DNA of 64,000 nt from NCBI RefSeq assembly GCF_009906835.1, contig NZ_CP047652.1, forward strand, positions 1,488,001 through 1,552,000, written 5' to 3'. The notes beneath the pieces were generated by a model that was not told the origin of the DNA, ran no database searches, and saw only the letters and a program-made list of their open reading frames with translations. Origin of the DNA: Aristophania vespae. GTDB taxonomy: Bacteria > Pseudomonadota > Alphaproteobacteria > Acetobacterales > Acetobacteraceae. Below are positions 39,911 through 49,736 of the stretch, one piece after another. Each line of letters starts with the position of its first letter. Within the stretch, counting starts at the first letter, position 1. The translations under genes and the position numbers were made by a program.

Positions 39911-40178
39911 TTTTATTAAAACAATATGAAAAACCCTCTAAGTATAAATAAAATTTATAAAGTAGTACTTTGTCATTATACAAAATATATCTCTTAATGG
40001 CTAAAAAATTAATAAAATATAACAAATTTTAATTGTTCTTGACATTAGAACTGACATTATCTCATTCTTAAAAAGACGGTATTACATTTGAATTCTGTAG
40101 CAGCATGAAGAAACGAGATAGTAAATTATATCTCGATTTCTTTATAAAATGCTGGATATGGAACGGAGACACAGTAAA

Positions 40179-40945
40179 ATGAAACAAAATCTCACACTTC
40201 GTCGCGTTTTAAAAAATGCTTCTTTCCTTGCTGTAGGAGCTCTTATGAGCACTAGCTTTTCAGTCAATTCTGCTCACGCTGGACCTGGAATGATGCCTCC
40301 TCCACCTCATGCAGATCACCATGCTGGCGTTAGACTGGCTTTCGCGACACAAGGTGAAGCACAAGCTAAACCAACAGAACTCACCATTCATCTCACAGCA
40401 CAAAAAGAGAGCACCTCCCCCGTTGAGGCTCAACAAGCTCTTAATAAACTGGTCGATAGTGCCATGAAGGCTACATCTGACCAGAAAGACATTAAAACAA
40501 TGGCAGGCAATTATTCTATTTCTCGGGAATATACACAAAAAGGCCCTGGCCGCTGGAGTGCCCGTCAGACAATTAAAATCAAAGGTACAGATAGCCAAAA
40601 GCTTTTAAGCTATGCCGAAAAGCTTCAGAAAATTGGTCTTGGTGTTGATAGTTTTGAATGGTCTTTAGATCAACAGACCCAGCAAAAGCTTGAACAACAG
40701 GCTCGCTCTGAAGCCCTTAAAAAAATACGCCAACAAGCTGAGTCAGATGCTCAAGATCTGGGCCTGAAATTCGTCAAGCTTGATAGCGTCATGGTTCGCT
40801 CCTCTGGTATGCCACATGCCCCGAGGCACACCCATTCGCTTTAATGGCTGCTCGCTCCGCAGAATCTCCACAGCCACAAAGTACACCAGAAGCTCAAAAA
40901 GTTGTCGTTACTGTCATGGCCCATGCATGGCTGAACAATCAGTAA
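40179..40945 (+). CDS. SIMPL-domain (DUF541) secreted protein, frameshifted near the C-terminus
   Basis: Exported protein of about 255 residues after repair. A signal peptide (KNASFLAVGALMSTSFSVNS, AHA cleavage) precedes the SIMPL domain (ELTIHLTAQKESTSPVEAQQ, then a Lys/Gln-rich helix EALKKIRQQAESDAQDLGLK). As written it ends at 40844; one extra C in the C4 run at 40819-40822 continues into PEAHPFALMAARSAESPQPQ and EAQKVVVTVMAHAWLNNQ, the usual final strand. The ATG at 40179 has CGGAGA upstream. Known relatives are periplasmic or outer-membrane proteins with varied stress roles. The gene converges on htrA, 16 bases apart. Confidence 0.8.
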
Positions 40946-40961
40946 ATAAGATAATCAGACC

Positions 40962-42309
40962 TTACTGATCTGAAATGGGACGCTTTCCTAACGTAATGGA
41001 AAGCGTCTTTTCTTCATTATTACGCTTGATCGTAAACACGAACACAGTTCCCGGAAGAGCTGCTGCTACACTTCTGAGCACTGTTCGGGCATCTCTTACA
41101 GAAACCTTGCCCATAGCTAAAATGGCATCTTTCTTACGCAATCCCCCTGCCAGGCAGGCCCATTTTGATCAACATCCTCAACGATCATAGGAACATTCGT
41201 ATCATTGAGCGTTACGCCAAGCCATCCATGATCAACGTGACCATTTTTTTCAATCTGCTCCACAACAGGGGCAACAATTTCAGCCGGAATACCAAATCCT
41301 ATTCCAACTGATCCATCACTTGGTGAAGCAATAGCAGCATTTACAGCAATAACCTGACCATGAAGGTTAAAAGCAGGCCCCCTGAATTTCCAGGGTTAAT
41401 GGGAGCATCTAGCTGCATGAAATCATCTAAGGCTCCAATGCCCAAATCACGCCCCACGGCAGAGATGATTCCCGCTGTTACTGAGGAACCAAACCCAAAA
41501 GGATTACCCGCAACTAAAATCCAATCTCCAATCTCAACCTGCCGACTATCACCCCACGTTACACAAGGTAACGGCGTTGGTGTGTCAACCTTAATAACCG
41601 CAATGTCAGTCATTGGATCATCACCCAAAAGATGAGCTGACAGGCTACGCCCGTCTGATAAAGACACTGTCACCTTTGTCGCCCCACCAATAACATGGCG
41701 GTTCGTCACGATTAGCCCTGAGGGGTCAACGATAAACCCTGATCCTGCGCCTGTCATATCATCATCAGCAGGGTGAATAATTTTACGGTTTATATGACGG
41801 TGCTTTACTTTAGAAGAGACATGCTTCTTAGCTCGCTTGAGTATTTTTTTATGCGGGCGAGGATGTACTTTCTGTAGTCTTCTCTTAGTGTGAGAGGGCA
41901 CTTTTTTATGGATGGGCGCTTTTGCTTTGGGCTTAACTTCCCGATCGGCCGGATCGCGTGAAATAGAAATATTTACCACCGCGGGAATAACCCGCCGCAC
42001 CAAAGGAGCAAAACTAGGAAGGTCGGACGATAAAGCAGAATTTAAAGAGGGCGTTTTTACCTTCTCAGCAGAAGTTTCTTTCTTCTTTGGAACCTCAGTA
42101 AGTGAGTTTGGCCTTACTAAAGGTGCTGATATAGGCACTGAAGGCGGATGGTTATGGAAAAATCGTTTTCTGAGAAAAGAATGCCCCGCCGCTTCTTGTG
42201 ACTTGGGCGCCATATTACTTTCATAAGCAACAAAAACGGCACATACAGCCCCTGCAGTAAGGCCGCCAGCGAGAGCGGGGATCAAAACTGCATGGACAAG
42301 CCGCTTCAT
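40962..42309 (-). CDS. HtrA/DegS-like serine protease with PDZ domain, two frameshifts
   Basis: Trypsin-like envelope protease anchored by one N-terminal helix (VLIPALAGGLTAGAVCAVFV). The triad is His in IVTNRHVIGGA, Asp in DPMTDIAVIKV and Ser in INPGNSGG. As written the frame ends right after the serine; an extra G at 41379-41383 restores PAFNLHGQVIAVNAAIASPS and the rest of the protease, and an extra G at 41143-41147 restores the PDZ end (stop at 40962). Repaired length is about 449 residues. An unusual Lys/His-rich stretch (about 60 residues, such as KVPSHTKRRLQKVHPRPHKK) sits where the LA loop is in DegP/DegS. Probable role: envelope stress and protein quality control. Confidence 0.85.
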
Positions 42310-42547
42310 CGCAGGAAGACCTCAATAGAACAGAGTTGCTCAGGTTATAATAATCAGCATCACCCTTCCCACTTACTGAAAGAATGAGGCAATATTTTAA
42401 CACCAAAAAAACTAATCGCTAAGAGCGTAACTTCATTTCACTCTGATTATTTATTTTAGCAAAATACTGTTAGGGAGCTGTCAGGCAATGTACCTTTTTA
42501 AAACATCTTTGTTTCTACTTTATGAAAAGACTCAAAAATAAATTTAG

Positions 42548-45013
42548 TTATGAGATGATCGACGATGGATCTTCTGGCCAATTATGCTTTGGGTAACGCC
42601 CTCTCATCTCTTTAAGCAAATCTAACCATCCATTTTTCCAAAAAGCTTCTAAATCTGTCGTAATTGCCTGAGGTCTACCAGCAGGTGAGAGCAAAATGGC
42701 CTGAAGAGACACCTTGCCCCGTGCAATTATGGGCAAAGACTTTAACCCATAAAAAGACTGGGCACGCGCTGAGACTGAGGGCACAGGGGCCGTATAATCA
42801 ATAGTGTGCTGGCGGCCTTTTAAAGTTAAAAAAGGAGGGAGATGCTTATCTAATATCTGACGCTCCTCATAGCTCAAAAAACTTTGTAAAATGTGCGTAA
42901 GGTCAAGTTCTTTAAACTGAGATAATTTGCAAAAACCTATTAGCCAAGGTTTCAGCCATTCCGAATCTTGCAAGAGAGCCTCATCAGAAAGATCAGGCAA
43001 GTCTGGGGCAAAATAAAGTCGTGCAAGGTGAATCCGGGCCTGCAATTGACAGACCTTATCATCCCACGTCAGTAATTTTTTAAAATCACTTTTAAGACGC
43101 TCTAAAAACAGCTCAAGTGCTTCCTCTTCCGAAGCAGGAATGTTTTTGTCTTTTAAAACCAGAGAACCCAAACATAATTTTTGACGTGCCCAGACACGCC
43201 CTGAATTTGTATCAAACGCAAGGTCGCGTTTTTCGATCAATTGCTGCTGTAAACAAGACGGTAAATCATCTCTCTTTAACGCTGTAGCCATGGTTATTTC
43301 ATGAGAGCGTTTGGCATGAATTCCTATAGCAACCAGTAATGATTCACGAGATAGAGGATCTGTCACAGAAAGGCGGGCGCTCCCTCCTCCTGCCAAACGA
43401 TAGCGCCCTATGTCTCCTGCCTGCTGCGCCACTCTATCAGGAAACCCGGCAGCCACTAAGAAAGGAATTTTTTCATCCTCTATAAGTGAAAAATCAGTAT
43501 CTTTCACTTTTAAGCGCCGCATGTAACGTTTTGCTATATGACGCAGATGCTGCATAACATAGCCAGGAACTCTCCGATCATTCTGTGCAAAAAGTGCTAA
43601 TCTAAATCTGATATCGGTTGTGATATTCGTTTTATCATCAACTCGTCCTAGAGGATCACGTTCTTCTAACAAGGCAGCAAGACATGACGCTGTAATTTTT
43701 TCTGAATCTGTTTCAGCAGAGCAGAGCATGGCTGCAAGACGCGGATGAGTACCAACCCCTATCATTTTATGACCTAAGGGTGTTAGGGAACCGTTTTTAT
43801 CTAAAGCACCCAGTAATTTTAACAAATGCTGAGCTGCTTCCAAAGCTCCTGATGGCGGCATTTCAATAAGAGGTAATGTAAGAGGGTCTGTACCCATTAC
43901 ATGCCGCCAGGACGATGTTATAAGAGCAAAATCACTTAAATCAGCGTCTTTTATTTCAGGACTATCCTGTAATAAAAGGCGGCGTTGCGTCATTTCAGAC
44001 CATAATCGTACAGCAATTCCAGGCCCCTGACGGCCCGCGCGCCCAGCTCTCTGCTCTGCTGTGGCACGAGAAATACGATGAGTTATAAGACGTGATAAAC
44101 CCGTATTTGGGTCACGTCGAGGAGAGCGCCGCCAACCTCCATCTATGACAATATGAACACCCGGCACTGTAACAGAGGTTTCAGCAATGGATGTTGCTAA
44201 AACAATGCGTCGCCCCTTTTCAGGATCCAGGGCCTTTTGCTGCTCTTGTGGCGATTGCTCCCCATAGAGAAAATAAACAGGTAACTTAGAGTCAAGTAAG
44301 GCCGCACACCGCCTGATTTCTCCTATCCCGGGTAAAAACACCAAAATAGAACCCGCTTCATCGTTCCACATTCGATGAATAACACGCGCGCATAAAGCAG
44401 GAAGATCCTTCAAATGCGCAATATCACGCTCAAAACGAACGGTAACAGGGTACTGCCGCCCCTGACTCTGCAAAAGAGGTGCTTTTAGAAGCTCGGTAAA
44501 AACATCAGTTTCCAAAGTGGCAGACATAGCCACTATTCTTAAATCAGGACGAAAATTTTTTTGTATATCAAGGCATAAAGCAATCGCTATATCGCTATTT
44601 AATGAGCGCTCATGTACCTCATCAAAAATAACAACACCAACATCTTCAAGAAGTGGATTACTTAATAAGCGCCTTAATAATAATCCCTCTGTCATCACTT
44701 CTATGCGCGTTTTAGCAGAAACGACCTGCTCCAAACGTGTGCAATATCCAATAAATTCGCCAGGATCCTCTCCTCGCAAAAAAGCCATACGCGCCGCTGC
44801 ACCTCGTACAGCAACACGTCTAGGCTCAACGAGGATTATTTTCTTACCTGCAAGCCAGTTTGGCTCATGAGCTAAAAGGTAAGGAGGAACTAGCGTTGTC
44901 TTACCGGCACCTGGAGGCGCCATAAGCACAAGATTAGGATTAGTTTGAAGGCTTTTTAAAAGTGCAGGAAGTGTTTCTTCGACAGGAAGTGAAGACTCAG
45001 TGAGCATATCCAA
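42548..45013 (-). CDS. hrpB: ATP-dependent helicase HrpB
   Basis: DEAH-box RNA helicase of 821 residues. Walker A APPGAGKTTLVPPYLL, the DEVH box VVIFDEVHERSLNSD, SATLET, VFLPGIGEIRR, the motif VI region RAGRAGRQGPGIAVRLWS, then the HA2 and HrpB C-terminal domains. Length matches the family. Role in bacteria is unclear; it probably remodels RNA. Close behind the nitroreductase and apt genes on the same strand. Confidence 0.93.
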   Translation of the reverse strand: MDMLTESSLPVEETLPALLKSLQTNPNLVLMAPPGAGKTTLVPPYLLAHEPNWLAGKKIILVEPRRVAVRGAAARMAFLRGEDPGEFIGYCTRLEQVVSAKTRIEVMTEGLLLRRLLSNPLLEDVGVVIFDEVHERSLNSDIAIALCLDIQKNFRPDLRIVAMSATLETDVFTELLKAPLLQSQGRQYPVTVRFERDIAHLKDLPALCARVIHRMWNDEAGSILVFLPGIGEIRRCAALLDSKLPVYFLYGEQSPQEQQKALDPEKGRRIVLATSIAETSVTVPGVHIVIDGGWRRSPRRDPNTGLSRLITHRISRATAEQRAGRAGRQGPGIAVRLWSEMTQRRLLLQDSPEIKDADLSDFALITSSWRHVMGTDPLTLPLIEMPPSGALEAAQHLLKLLGALDKNGSLTPLGHKMIGVGTHPRLAAMLCSAETDSEKITASCLAALLEERDPLGRVDDKTNITTDIRFRLALFAQNDRRVPGYVMQHLRHIAKRYMRRLKVKDTDFSLIEDEKIPFLVAAGFPDRVAQQAGDIGRYRLAGGGSARLSVTDPLSRESLLVAIGIHAKRSHEITMATALKRDDLPSCLQQQLIEKRDLAFDTNSGRVWARQKLCLGSLVLKDKNIPASEEEALELFLERLKSDFKKLLTWDDKVCQLQARIHLARLYFAPDLPDLSDEALLQDSEWLKPWLIGFCKLSQFKELDLTHILQSFLSYEERQILDKHLPPFLTLKGRQHTIDYTAPVPSVSARAQSFYGLKSLPIIARGKVSLQAILLSPAGRPQAITTDLEAFWKNGWLDLLKEMRGRYPKHNWPEDPSSIIS

Positions 45014-45026
45014 TGAGTTTCAGGCC

Positions 45027-45866
45027 TTATTTTAACGGAAAGCCAAGCTTTTCGAGAACAGATTTAACCACATGGCGACCACTTAAACCTTTTAGGCTCG
45101 AAACGCGCGCAGCAACAGTTTGCGACCAACGCCGAGAAGGTAAACCCTGCTCCTGCTGGTAGTCATCGGCCTTTTTGTCATAATCAGCGATATAATCTGC
45201 TTCATTTTCCGTATTATAACGTTCTCTATGCACCACAACATTTTGGCTAAGACGCGGTTTAATATGTCTGGTTACATTAGAGGCCGGATGCCCTACGCAC
45301 AAACCAACAACAGCATAAGACCGTGGAGGTAATTCCAATAATTCTGCCACGGCTGCGATATTATTGCGCAAACCACCTATATAAACCGTGCCCAGCCCCA
45401 TTGATTCAAAAGCCGTTACGGCATTTTGGGCTGTAATGCCGATATCCAGCACGGCCATTAAGTGTGATTCTTCGTAATTCAGAGCTTCATCTGACAATTT
45501 TTCATATTTTGTCAGTCGCTCTAAGCGCGACAAATCAACAATCCAGGCAAGAAAAACAGGGGCTGTTTTAATATAATTCTGATGACCAGCAAGCTCCGCC
45601 AATTTTGCCCTTTTTTGCGGATCTTCTACCACAACAACAGACCAATGTTGCAAATTACAGGAAGTTGCCGCAGATGAAGCCGCCGCTAACCCTGTCTCAA
45701 GAGCACCTTCTGGTAGAGGATCGGCTTTATAATCACGCACACTTTGATGCGATAATTGTACGCGTAGGGTCTCGTTATCAATAAGAGACTGTGGTGCGGA
45801 CAAACGATAACGCTCTTGCCATAGCTCGCTCATGCTATGGCCAACAAAAGGCGAAGCTTTATCCAT
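45027..45866 (-). CDS. NADPH-dependent nitroreductase/flavin oxidoreductase (NfsA-like)
   Basis: FMN enzyme of the NfsA/Frp group, 279 residues. HQSVRDYKADPLPEGALETG is the first FMN contact, AASSAATSCNLQHWSVVVVE the second, and MAVLDIGITAQNAVTAFESM with GLGTVYIGGLRN the conserved core. The C-terminal long extension (about 80 residues, including KPRLSQNVVVHRERYN) is typical of the group. It starts five bases after apt on the same strand. Substrates are probably quinones or nitroaromatics, possibly sulfur compounds. Confidence 0.88.
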   Translation of the reverse strand: MDKASPFVGHSMSELWQERYRLSAPQSLIDNETLRVQLSHQSVRDYKADPLPEGALETGLAAASSAATSCNLQHWSVVVVEDPQKRAKLAELAGHQNYIKTAPVFLAWIVDLSRLERLTKYEKLSDEALNYEESHLMAVLDIGITAQNAVTAFESMGLGTVYIGGLRNNIAAVAELLELPPRSYAVVGLCVGHPASNVTRHIKPRLSQNVVVHRERYNTENEADYIADYDKKADDYQQEQGLPSRRWSQTVAARVSSLKGLSGRHVVKSVLEKLGFPLK

Positions 45867-45871
45867 GACCT

Positions 45872-46411
45872 TTACTCCTCGTAATTTATTAGTGAGGTCA
45901 CTGGCACATCAATTTTACTGCGCCCCTTTAAAAAGGCTAACTCAATCACAACAGAGGCCCCAACAACTTCGGCACCGACCTTACGCAATAGACTCACTGA
46001 CGCCCCTAACGTGCCTCCCGTTGCAAGAAGATCATCCAACACAACTACGCGTTGGCCGGGTTTAATAGCGTCTTCCTGAATATGGAGTTCATCATGACCA
46101 TATTCCAGACCATATTTTAATGAAACTGTTTTACCAGGTAATTTGCCAGGTTTACGCAACATCGTAAAACCACAGCCCAAGCGCATTGCCAAAGGTGCAG
46201 CTGTTAAAAAGCCCCGGCTTTCAATGCCAGCTAAAATGTCAGGATTAAATTTTGCAACAATGCGAGCAAGCCGTCCTGTCGCAATCTGCCATGCCTCTGG
46301 ATTACGAATAAGAGTTGAAATATCGTAAAATAAGATGCCTTCTTTAGGGAAATCAGGCACTTCACGAATATATTTCTTAAGATCAGCGGGTTCCGGTTCT
46401 TGATAAGGCAT
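45872..46411 (-). CDS. apt: Adenine phosphoribosyltransferase
   Basis: Purine salvage enzyme making AMP from adenine and PRPP. The PRPP-binding loop [20 protein letters not shown] is perfect, preceded by [21 protein letters not shown]. Length 179 is standard. First of three closely spaced minus-strand genes (apt, flavin oxidoreductase, hrpB). Confidence 0.95.
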   Translation of the reverse strand: MPYQEPEPADLKKYIREVPDFPKEGILFYDISTLIRNPEAWQIATGRLARIVAKFNPDILAGIESRGFLTAAPLAMRLGCGFTMLRKPGKLPGKTVSLKYGLEYGHDELHIQEDAIKPGQRVVVLDDLLATGGTLGASVSLLRKVGAEVVGASVVIELAFLKGRSKIDVPVTSLINYEE

Positions 46412-46485
46412 ATAAAGGCTTCCTTATGGTCAGTAAATCAATAAACACATAAGGTGTCATTGTGTAAGCGAGCATCACAAAAGGC

Positions 46486-46872
46486 TCAAGTTTTATTGCC
46501 TGCATAAAAAGAATAAGCTTCTTTTATCTTCTCTAAAAGTACAGTTTTTCTAAAAGGTTTGGGTAATAAACTAACTTTCTCCAAACCTTGGACCGATGTC
46601 TGACTTTCATCAAAACTACCAGACGTTAAAATAACAGCTAATTGTGGAAATTTTGCCCGCAATTTTTGCGCCAACACCTTACCGTTAAGCGCCCCCGCTA
46701 AATTAAGATCAGAAATAAGAAGCGCAGGTTCTAATTTTTCAGCCTGTTCTAAAGAGTCTTCGGCTGATGAAAATTTAAAAACGCAATATCCCTCTTTTTT
46801 AAGAACGGATTCAATCAAAATTGCCACCATTTCTTCATCTTCAATCAGCAAGGCATGACCAGCTTTTATCAT
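46486..46872 (-). CDS. Stand-alone receiver-domain protein
   Basis: A 128-residue single receiver domain: IEDEEMVAILIESVL acidic pocket, phospho-acceptor in ALLISDLNLAG near residue 55, conserved T/S in VILTSGSFD and K in LLPKPFRKTVLLE. No output domain. It follows the Bcr/CflA-type transporter by five bases. It could relay phosphate in a phosphorelay or act through protein contacts; no partner kinase is adjacent. Confidence 0.88.
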   Translation of the reverse strand: MIKAGHALLIEDEEMVAILIESVLKKEGYCVFKFSSAEDSLEQAEKLEPALLISDLNLAGALNGKVLAQKLRAKFPQLAVILTSGSFDESQTSVQGLEKVSLLPKPFRKTVLLEKIKEAYSFYAGNKT

Positions 46873-46877
46873 ATATT

Positions 46878-48154
46878 CTACTCTTGGACGCGACGAGCCT
46901 TAACTGAACTGATCAGGGCAAATATTAACATAATGCTATTAGCAAAAATAAGCATCCCGGCCATTGGCACGGCTGTACCAAGAGGCAGGCGAGCAAAAGC
47001 AAAAGTTGCCAACATGCCAAACACATATTGCCCTGTACCACCTAATGCCGCAGCTGACCCCGCATTTTGAGCCTGGTTAGAAAGTGCAATAGCCGCCGCA
47101 TTAGGCCCAACAGCTCCACCAGGACTTAATGTTAACAGCATGATGATAGTCAAAGGCCAAAAATATAGCTGCTTTAAATGGCCAGCATGGTCTAAATCAT
47201 GTGCAGACCACAGAGCAACAAGCAAAAATAGACTACCAAAACTCACAGCTAACACTAACGCCGTTTTAAGAAGTGTTCTGCTGTTATAGAATCTCAATAA
47301 AAATGCGTTAATTTGCGAGGTGCCAATCATGCAAATCGCAAACGCTCCAAACAACATGCCATAATGAAATGGTGTAAGGTTAAAGACCTCTTCAAATAAA
47401 AAAGGTGCCGCAGTCAGATACGTAAAAACTATAAGCCCTTGCAGCATCCAGATTATACCGGTGTAGAAAAAGCTTGGATCACGCAAAATGGAAATATAAC
47501 GGTGAAATACAATATGTGCCTTAATTTCACGCCTATATTGAGGAACCAATGTATCAGGCAAAAATAACAACACAGCCACAGCACTGAAGCCGCCATAAAT
47601 AGCCGTGCCCAGAAAATTCCTCTCCAGCTCATATATTGTAAGAGAAATCCTCCTAAAGCAGGGGCCATAATCGGTACAATCCCCTGAATAATGATTAATC
47701 GTGACATGATACGCGACATGCCATCGCCCGAAGCAACATCACGAATGCACGCATTAGGCACAACCATACTTGCCGCCCCCATCAATGCAGCGAGCACGCG
47801 ATAAAGGCATAATTGTTCGAGTGTATTGGAAAGAGCACATCCAATAGCAGCCAGGACATAGCCTAATGTACAGGCAAGAAGAGGCAACCGACGGCCAAAA
47901 CGATCTGAAATAGGGCCAATCACAATTTGCCCAATAGCCAAACCTGCGACCCACGCCGTCATTGTCAGACTACCAGCTCCAGGGCTGGTATGAAGTTGGT
48001 GTTCAATTGCTGGCAGGGCAGGAAGATAGATATCAGTTGATACTGGTGCAACGGCTGTCAAACTACCTAATAGGACAGGAAACCATAAGGGCAAAGACGT
48101 ATTAAGAGCAGAGCCATCTTCGGCTTTTTCAAGATTAAGACGCGTTAGAACCAC
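46878..48154 (-). CDS. Bcr/CflA-family drug resistance MFS transporter, frameshifted
   Basis: Twelve-helix efflux permease of the Bcr/CflA group. The first half has STDIYLPALPAIEHQLHTSP (motif D1) and GPISDRFGRRLPLLACTLGY (motif A). As written the first frame runs on after SWRGIFWA into junk, and the second half begins at AVLLFLPDTLVPQYRREIKA in another frame. One extra G at 47608-47610 joins them as FWGTAIYGGFSAVAVLLFLP, giving about 425 residues, normal for the family. It is transcribed after the VTT-domain gene (18-base gap) and before the receiver-domain gene. Confidence 0.87.
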
Positions 48155-48172
48155 AATTAATCCTCAATAACT

Positions 48173-48865
48173 TTAAAGCTCATTATGCCCAGATGACTTA
48201 TTACCCGCTAATCTGGCTTTATAAAAATGATTCATAGCAACCAGCCCTACCAGGGAGGACAATAAAAAGAGCAAACTCGCTATAATAATTTCATAAAAAT
48301 GGCCTAAATGCGTGCCGGTCCCAATAAGAGTAAATATAACATTTTGTGGTATCCCCCCTATAAGGGTTGCAAAAACAAATTCCACAAAAGGTATTTTTAC
48401 CAATCCTGCTCCAATAGACACTAACAAAGCTGAACCTATAGGCAGCAAACGCAAGGAAAGCACGGCTAAAAAAGGCGATGTTTGCCCCATTTCGCGCAAA
48501 ATTCTTAAAGCCTTATCTTTGGTAGATGAAAATGAACGACTTAAAAAACGCGCCCATAAATAGCTTAAACAAGAACCTGCCTCATAAGCGAAAGTGCAAA
48601 GTAACAATCCTTTTTCAAAACCGAAACTAAGACCTGCGGCAAAGCAAAGCGCCTGTCTGGAAAGACCAAAAGCACAATAAAAAGTGCCAATGAGAGAAAA
48701 CCAAAACCATCCCCAAGGCTTAGTTTGCCATTGTGATACATCAGAAAGAAAAGCTTGGACAACCGGTATTTGCCAAAGAATCAAAGGAAGGAGGATAAGC
48801 GCCAAAGCTATAAATATCATTTTAACGGCGCTTATTAACATTAACTTTTTTCCTATTTTACCCAA
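48173..48865 (-). CDS. TVP38/TMEM64 (VTT-domain, DedA-like) membrane protein
   Basis: 230 residues with about five to six membrane segments. The VTT motif is recognisable in YCAFGLSRQALCFAAGLSFG, the GSCLSYLWARFLSRSF segment and LRLLPIGSALLVSIGAGLVK. The superfamily includes lipid scramblases and putative transporters that help membrane homeostasis. Together with the NUDIX gene upstream and the MFS and receiver genes downstream it may form a four-gene minus-strand unit. Confidence 0.83.
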   Translation of the reverse strand: MGKIGKKLMLISAVKMIFIALALILLPLILWQIPVVQAFLSDVSQWQTKPWGWFWFSLIGTFYCAFGLSRQALCFAAGLSFGFEKGLLLCTFAYEAGSCLSYLWARFLSRSFSSTKDKALRILREMGQTSPFLAVLSLRLLPIGSALLVSIGAGLVKIPFVEFVFATLIGGIPQNVIFTLIGTGTHLGHFYEIIIASLLFLLSSLVGLVAMNHFYKARLAGNKSSGHNEL

Positions 48866-48909
48866 TACCGCAAACAGCTTTTTAAATTAAAGCCCTTCTT
48901 TGATCCTGA

Positions 48910-49497
48910 CTAAATAAGTCCTCTTGCGCGAATTTGGGCAAAAGCGGCTATGGTAACCATACAGGTGATTTCACCTTTTTTGATCATGTCTTCAAAAACA
49001 TCAAGCGGCATATCGTGAACTGTGATGTCAGACTCCGTCTCTTCACGTTCTGCTTCGCCGCGTACAAGATCTCGAGCTAAAAATACATACCCTTTTTGGG
49101 TAGAATAACCTGCACCCTGATAAAGAGTGCCTGCGGGAATGAGTTCATTAGCTATAAGACCAGTTTCTTCTCGCAGCTCACCCAAGGCAAGTTCTTCTGC
49201 TTTTACATTATCCTTTGTTTCCCACATTCCCATGGGAAACTCCCATAGGCGCTTACCAATTGGGTAACGAAATTGCTGAATGAGACTTACGTCTCCATTA
49301 GCATGTACAGGCATGATAACGGCAAAAGTGCCACGTTCAACAACCCCATAAAGCCCTTTTTTGCCACTGGGATGAATAATGATATCTTCTCTCACAGCCG
49401 TCCAAGGGTTCTTATAAGCGAGTCGAGAAGATAAGATCTGAAATCCTGCTTTTTCCCTAGCTTTCTGTACTTCTGCTGAAGTGTCATCCTGGCTCAT
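48910..49497 (-). CDS. NUDIX hydrolase (ADP-ribose pyrophosphatase-like)
   Basis: Hydrolyses a nucleoside diphosphate linked to another group, probably ADP-ribose. The Nudix box is almost canonical: (L)GELREETGLIANELIPAG, preceded by LWEFPMGMWE. Length 195 fits the NudF/ADPRase subfamily. First gene of the minus-strand run ending at 46486. Confidence 0.87.
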   Translation of the reverse strand: MSQDDTSAEVQKAREKAGFQILSSRLAYKNPWTAVREDIIIHPSGKKGLYGVVERGTFAVIMPVHANGDVSLIQQFRYPIGKRLWEFPMGMWETKDNVKAEELALGELREETGLIANELIPAGTLYQGAGYSTQKGYVFLARDLVRGEAEREETESDITVHDMPLDVFEDMIKKGEITCMVTIAAFAQIRARGLI

Positions 49498-49736
49498 AAT
49501 TTTTCCTTCTTAAAAAAATTTATAATTTTGATTTCAATTCGATCCTGAACCGTCAGGAACGAAAAAGCCAAGCATTTTTGCTGGATTATCCTCATATTTG
49601 AGCACTTATTTATTCTTTCTACCCCCTAGGTGACGAACAGGCTCACCTTGCTTATGATGACGCCATTCAATCATTGCCCCTGTAGGTACTGTCTTCAATA
49701 TGGGGCAAAACATCTCAAGCTGAGAAGGGACCCCTT

